Shown here: one piece after another, positions 63,856 through 64,000 of the stretch
Layout: every line of letters begins with the position of its first letter
Position numbering within the stretch: the first letter of the stretch is position 1
Source of the DNA: Nitrosomonadales bacterium
Lineage (GTDB): Bacteria > Pseudomonadota > Gammaproteobacteria > Burkholderiales > Gallionellaceae
Direction of reading: 5' to 3'
Assembly: GCA_016208015.1 (NCBI GenBank)
Contig: JACQYW010000003.1
Span: 1-64,000 of the forward strand
Length of the DNA: 64,000 nt
Notes under the pieces: generated by a model
What the model saw: only the letters and a program-made list of their open reading frames with translations
Database searches by the model: none
Told to the model about the DNA's origin: nothing
Program-made: the position numbers and the translations under genes

Positions 63856-64000
63856 CTATTTGGGATAGAACAGGAACAGTCGATACCCCGACGGCTTGAG
63901 GTCGGTGGTATCCAGGCGCAGGCGGATATCGAGGTCGCGGTTGGCGGAGGCGCCCTGTTTCTCGTCAGTGCCCGTTTTCAGGTAATCCCCCGGGTGGAAG
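63856..64000 (-). CDS. C-terminal end of an unidentified protein (truncated by window)
   Basis: The last 47 codons of a minus-strand gene, ending in TAG at 63856-63858. The visible tail includes GDYLKTGTDEKQGASANRD and RLDTTDLKPSGYRLFLFYPK. I do not recognise the family. Codon use looks normal for the window. The gcv promoter lies right behind its stop. Confidence 0.7.
   Translation of the reverse strand, partial: FHPGDYLKTGTDEKQGASANRDLDIRLRLDTTDLKPSGYRLFLFYPK

Overview
The window reads as chromosome of a betaproteobacterium. The markers are a short infA next to a cold-shock gene, a gcvTHP operon behind a tandem glycine riboswitch, a MarR-type EPS-associated regulator, and dispersed palindromes of the gtcattcccgc...gcgggaatgac type. 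A Gallionellaceae/Nitrosomonadales relative is my guess, not something the sequence proves. About 51 kb (roughly 0.7-50.8 kb) is one surface-polysaccharide (LPS/O-antigen) locus. The rest is housekeeping.

Layout. 1-639: end of a TolC-family outer membrane protein. 674-4875 (minus): tightly overlapped waaC-waaA-rfbB-rfbA, joining inner-core assembly to dTDP-sugar supply. 4990-13150 (plus): EPS regulator, then a CDP-glucose pathway (rfbF, rfbG, epimerase, C-methyltransferase, aminotransferase, N-formyltransferase), a CmcI-like protein and a Wzx flippase. 13223-23108: glycosyltransferases and a UDP-L-amino-sugar cassette (WbuB-like transferase, RmlD-like reductase, FnlA/CapE-like dehydratase, FnlC/CapG-like 2-epimerase) interrupted by a vapBC pair, followed by an SDR-glycosyltransferase fusion and another SDR. 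23498-30284: rfbD, rfbC, ABC exporter wzm-wzt, a GT61-acyltransferase fusion, fdtA and fdtB. 30346-36905: two sulfotransferases, a glycosyltransferase, cysQ, hipBA and cysC, which together form a sulfation module. 37015-38181: DUF4143 ATPase. 38451-47650: WbpL-like initiating transferase, WbpM-like dehydratase, ligase/polymerase, WaaE-like and other transferases, GtrA, and a methyltransferase. 47637-50813: WecD-like acetyltransferase, GT39 transferase and WecE.

How the genes fit together. At least five activated sugars are predicted: dTDP-L-rhamnose, a CDP-linked C-methylated formamido sugar, a UDP-linked L-QuiNAc or L-FucNAc type sugar, a dTDP-3-acylamido-3,6-dideoxyhexose, and dTDP-Fuc4NAc. 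UDP-QuiNAc is also possible from the WbpM-like dehydratase plus the SDR domain of the fusion. CysC makes PAPS, the sulfotransferases use it, and CysQ removes PAP, so sulfated glycan is likely. Both a Wzx flippase and an ABC exporter are present, so the locus may make two polymers or be a merger of two clusters.

Housekeeping part. 50890-51711 apaH; infA and a cold-shock gene on the minus strand; a strongly predicted new small RNA at about 52563-52671 with two C-rich, anti-Shine-Dalgarno loops; then a long minus-strand run of fructosamine-kinase-like, VOC, PfkB kinase, P-type ATPase, YcgR-like, tpx, gcvP, gcvH and gcvT behind a tandem glycine riboswitch and terminator. A dispersed palindrome sits inside the second riboswitch aptamer. 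No rRNA, tRNA, CRISPR array, insertion-sequence transposase or prophage genes were recognised.
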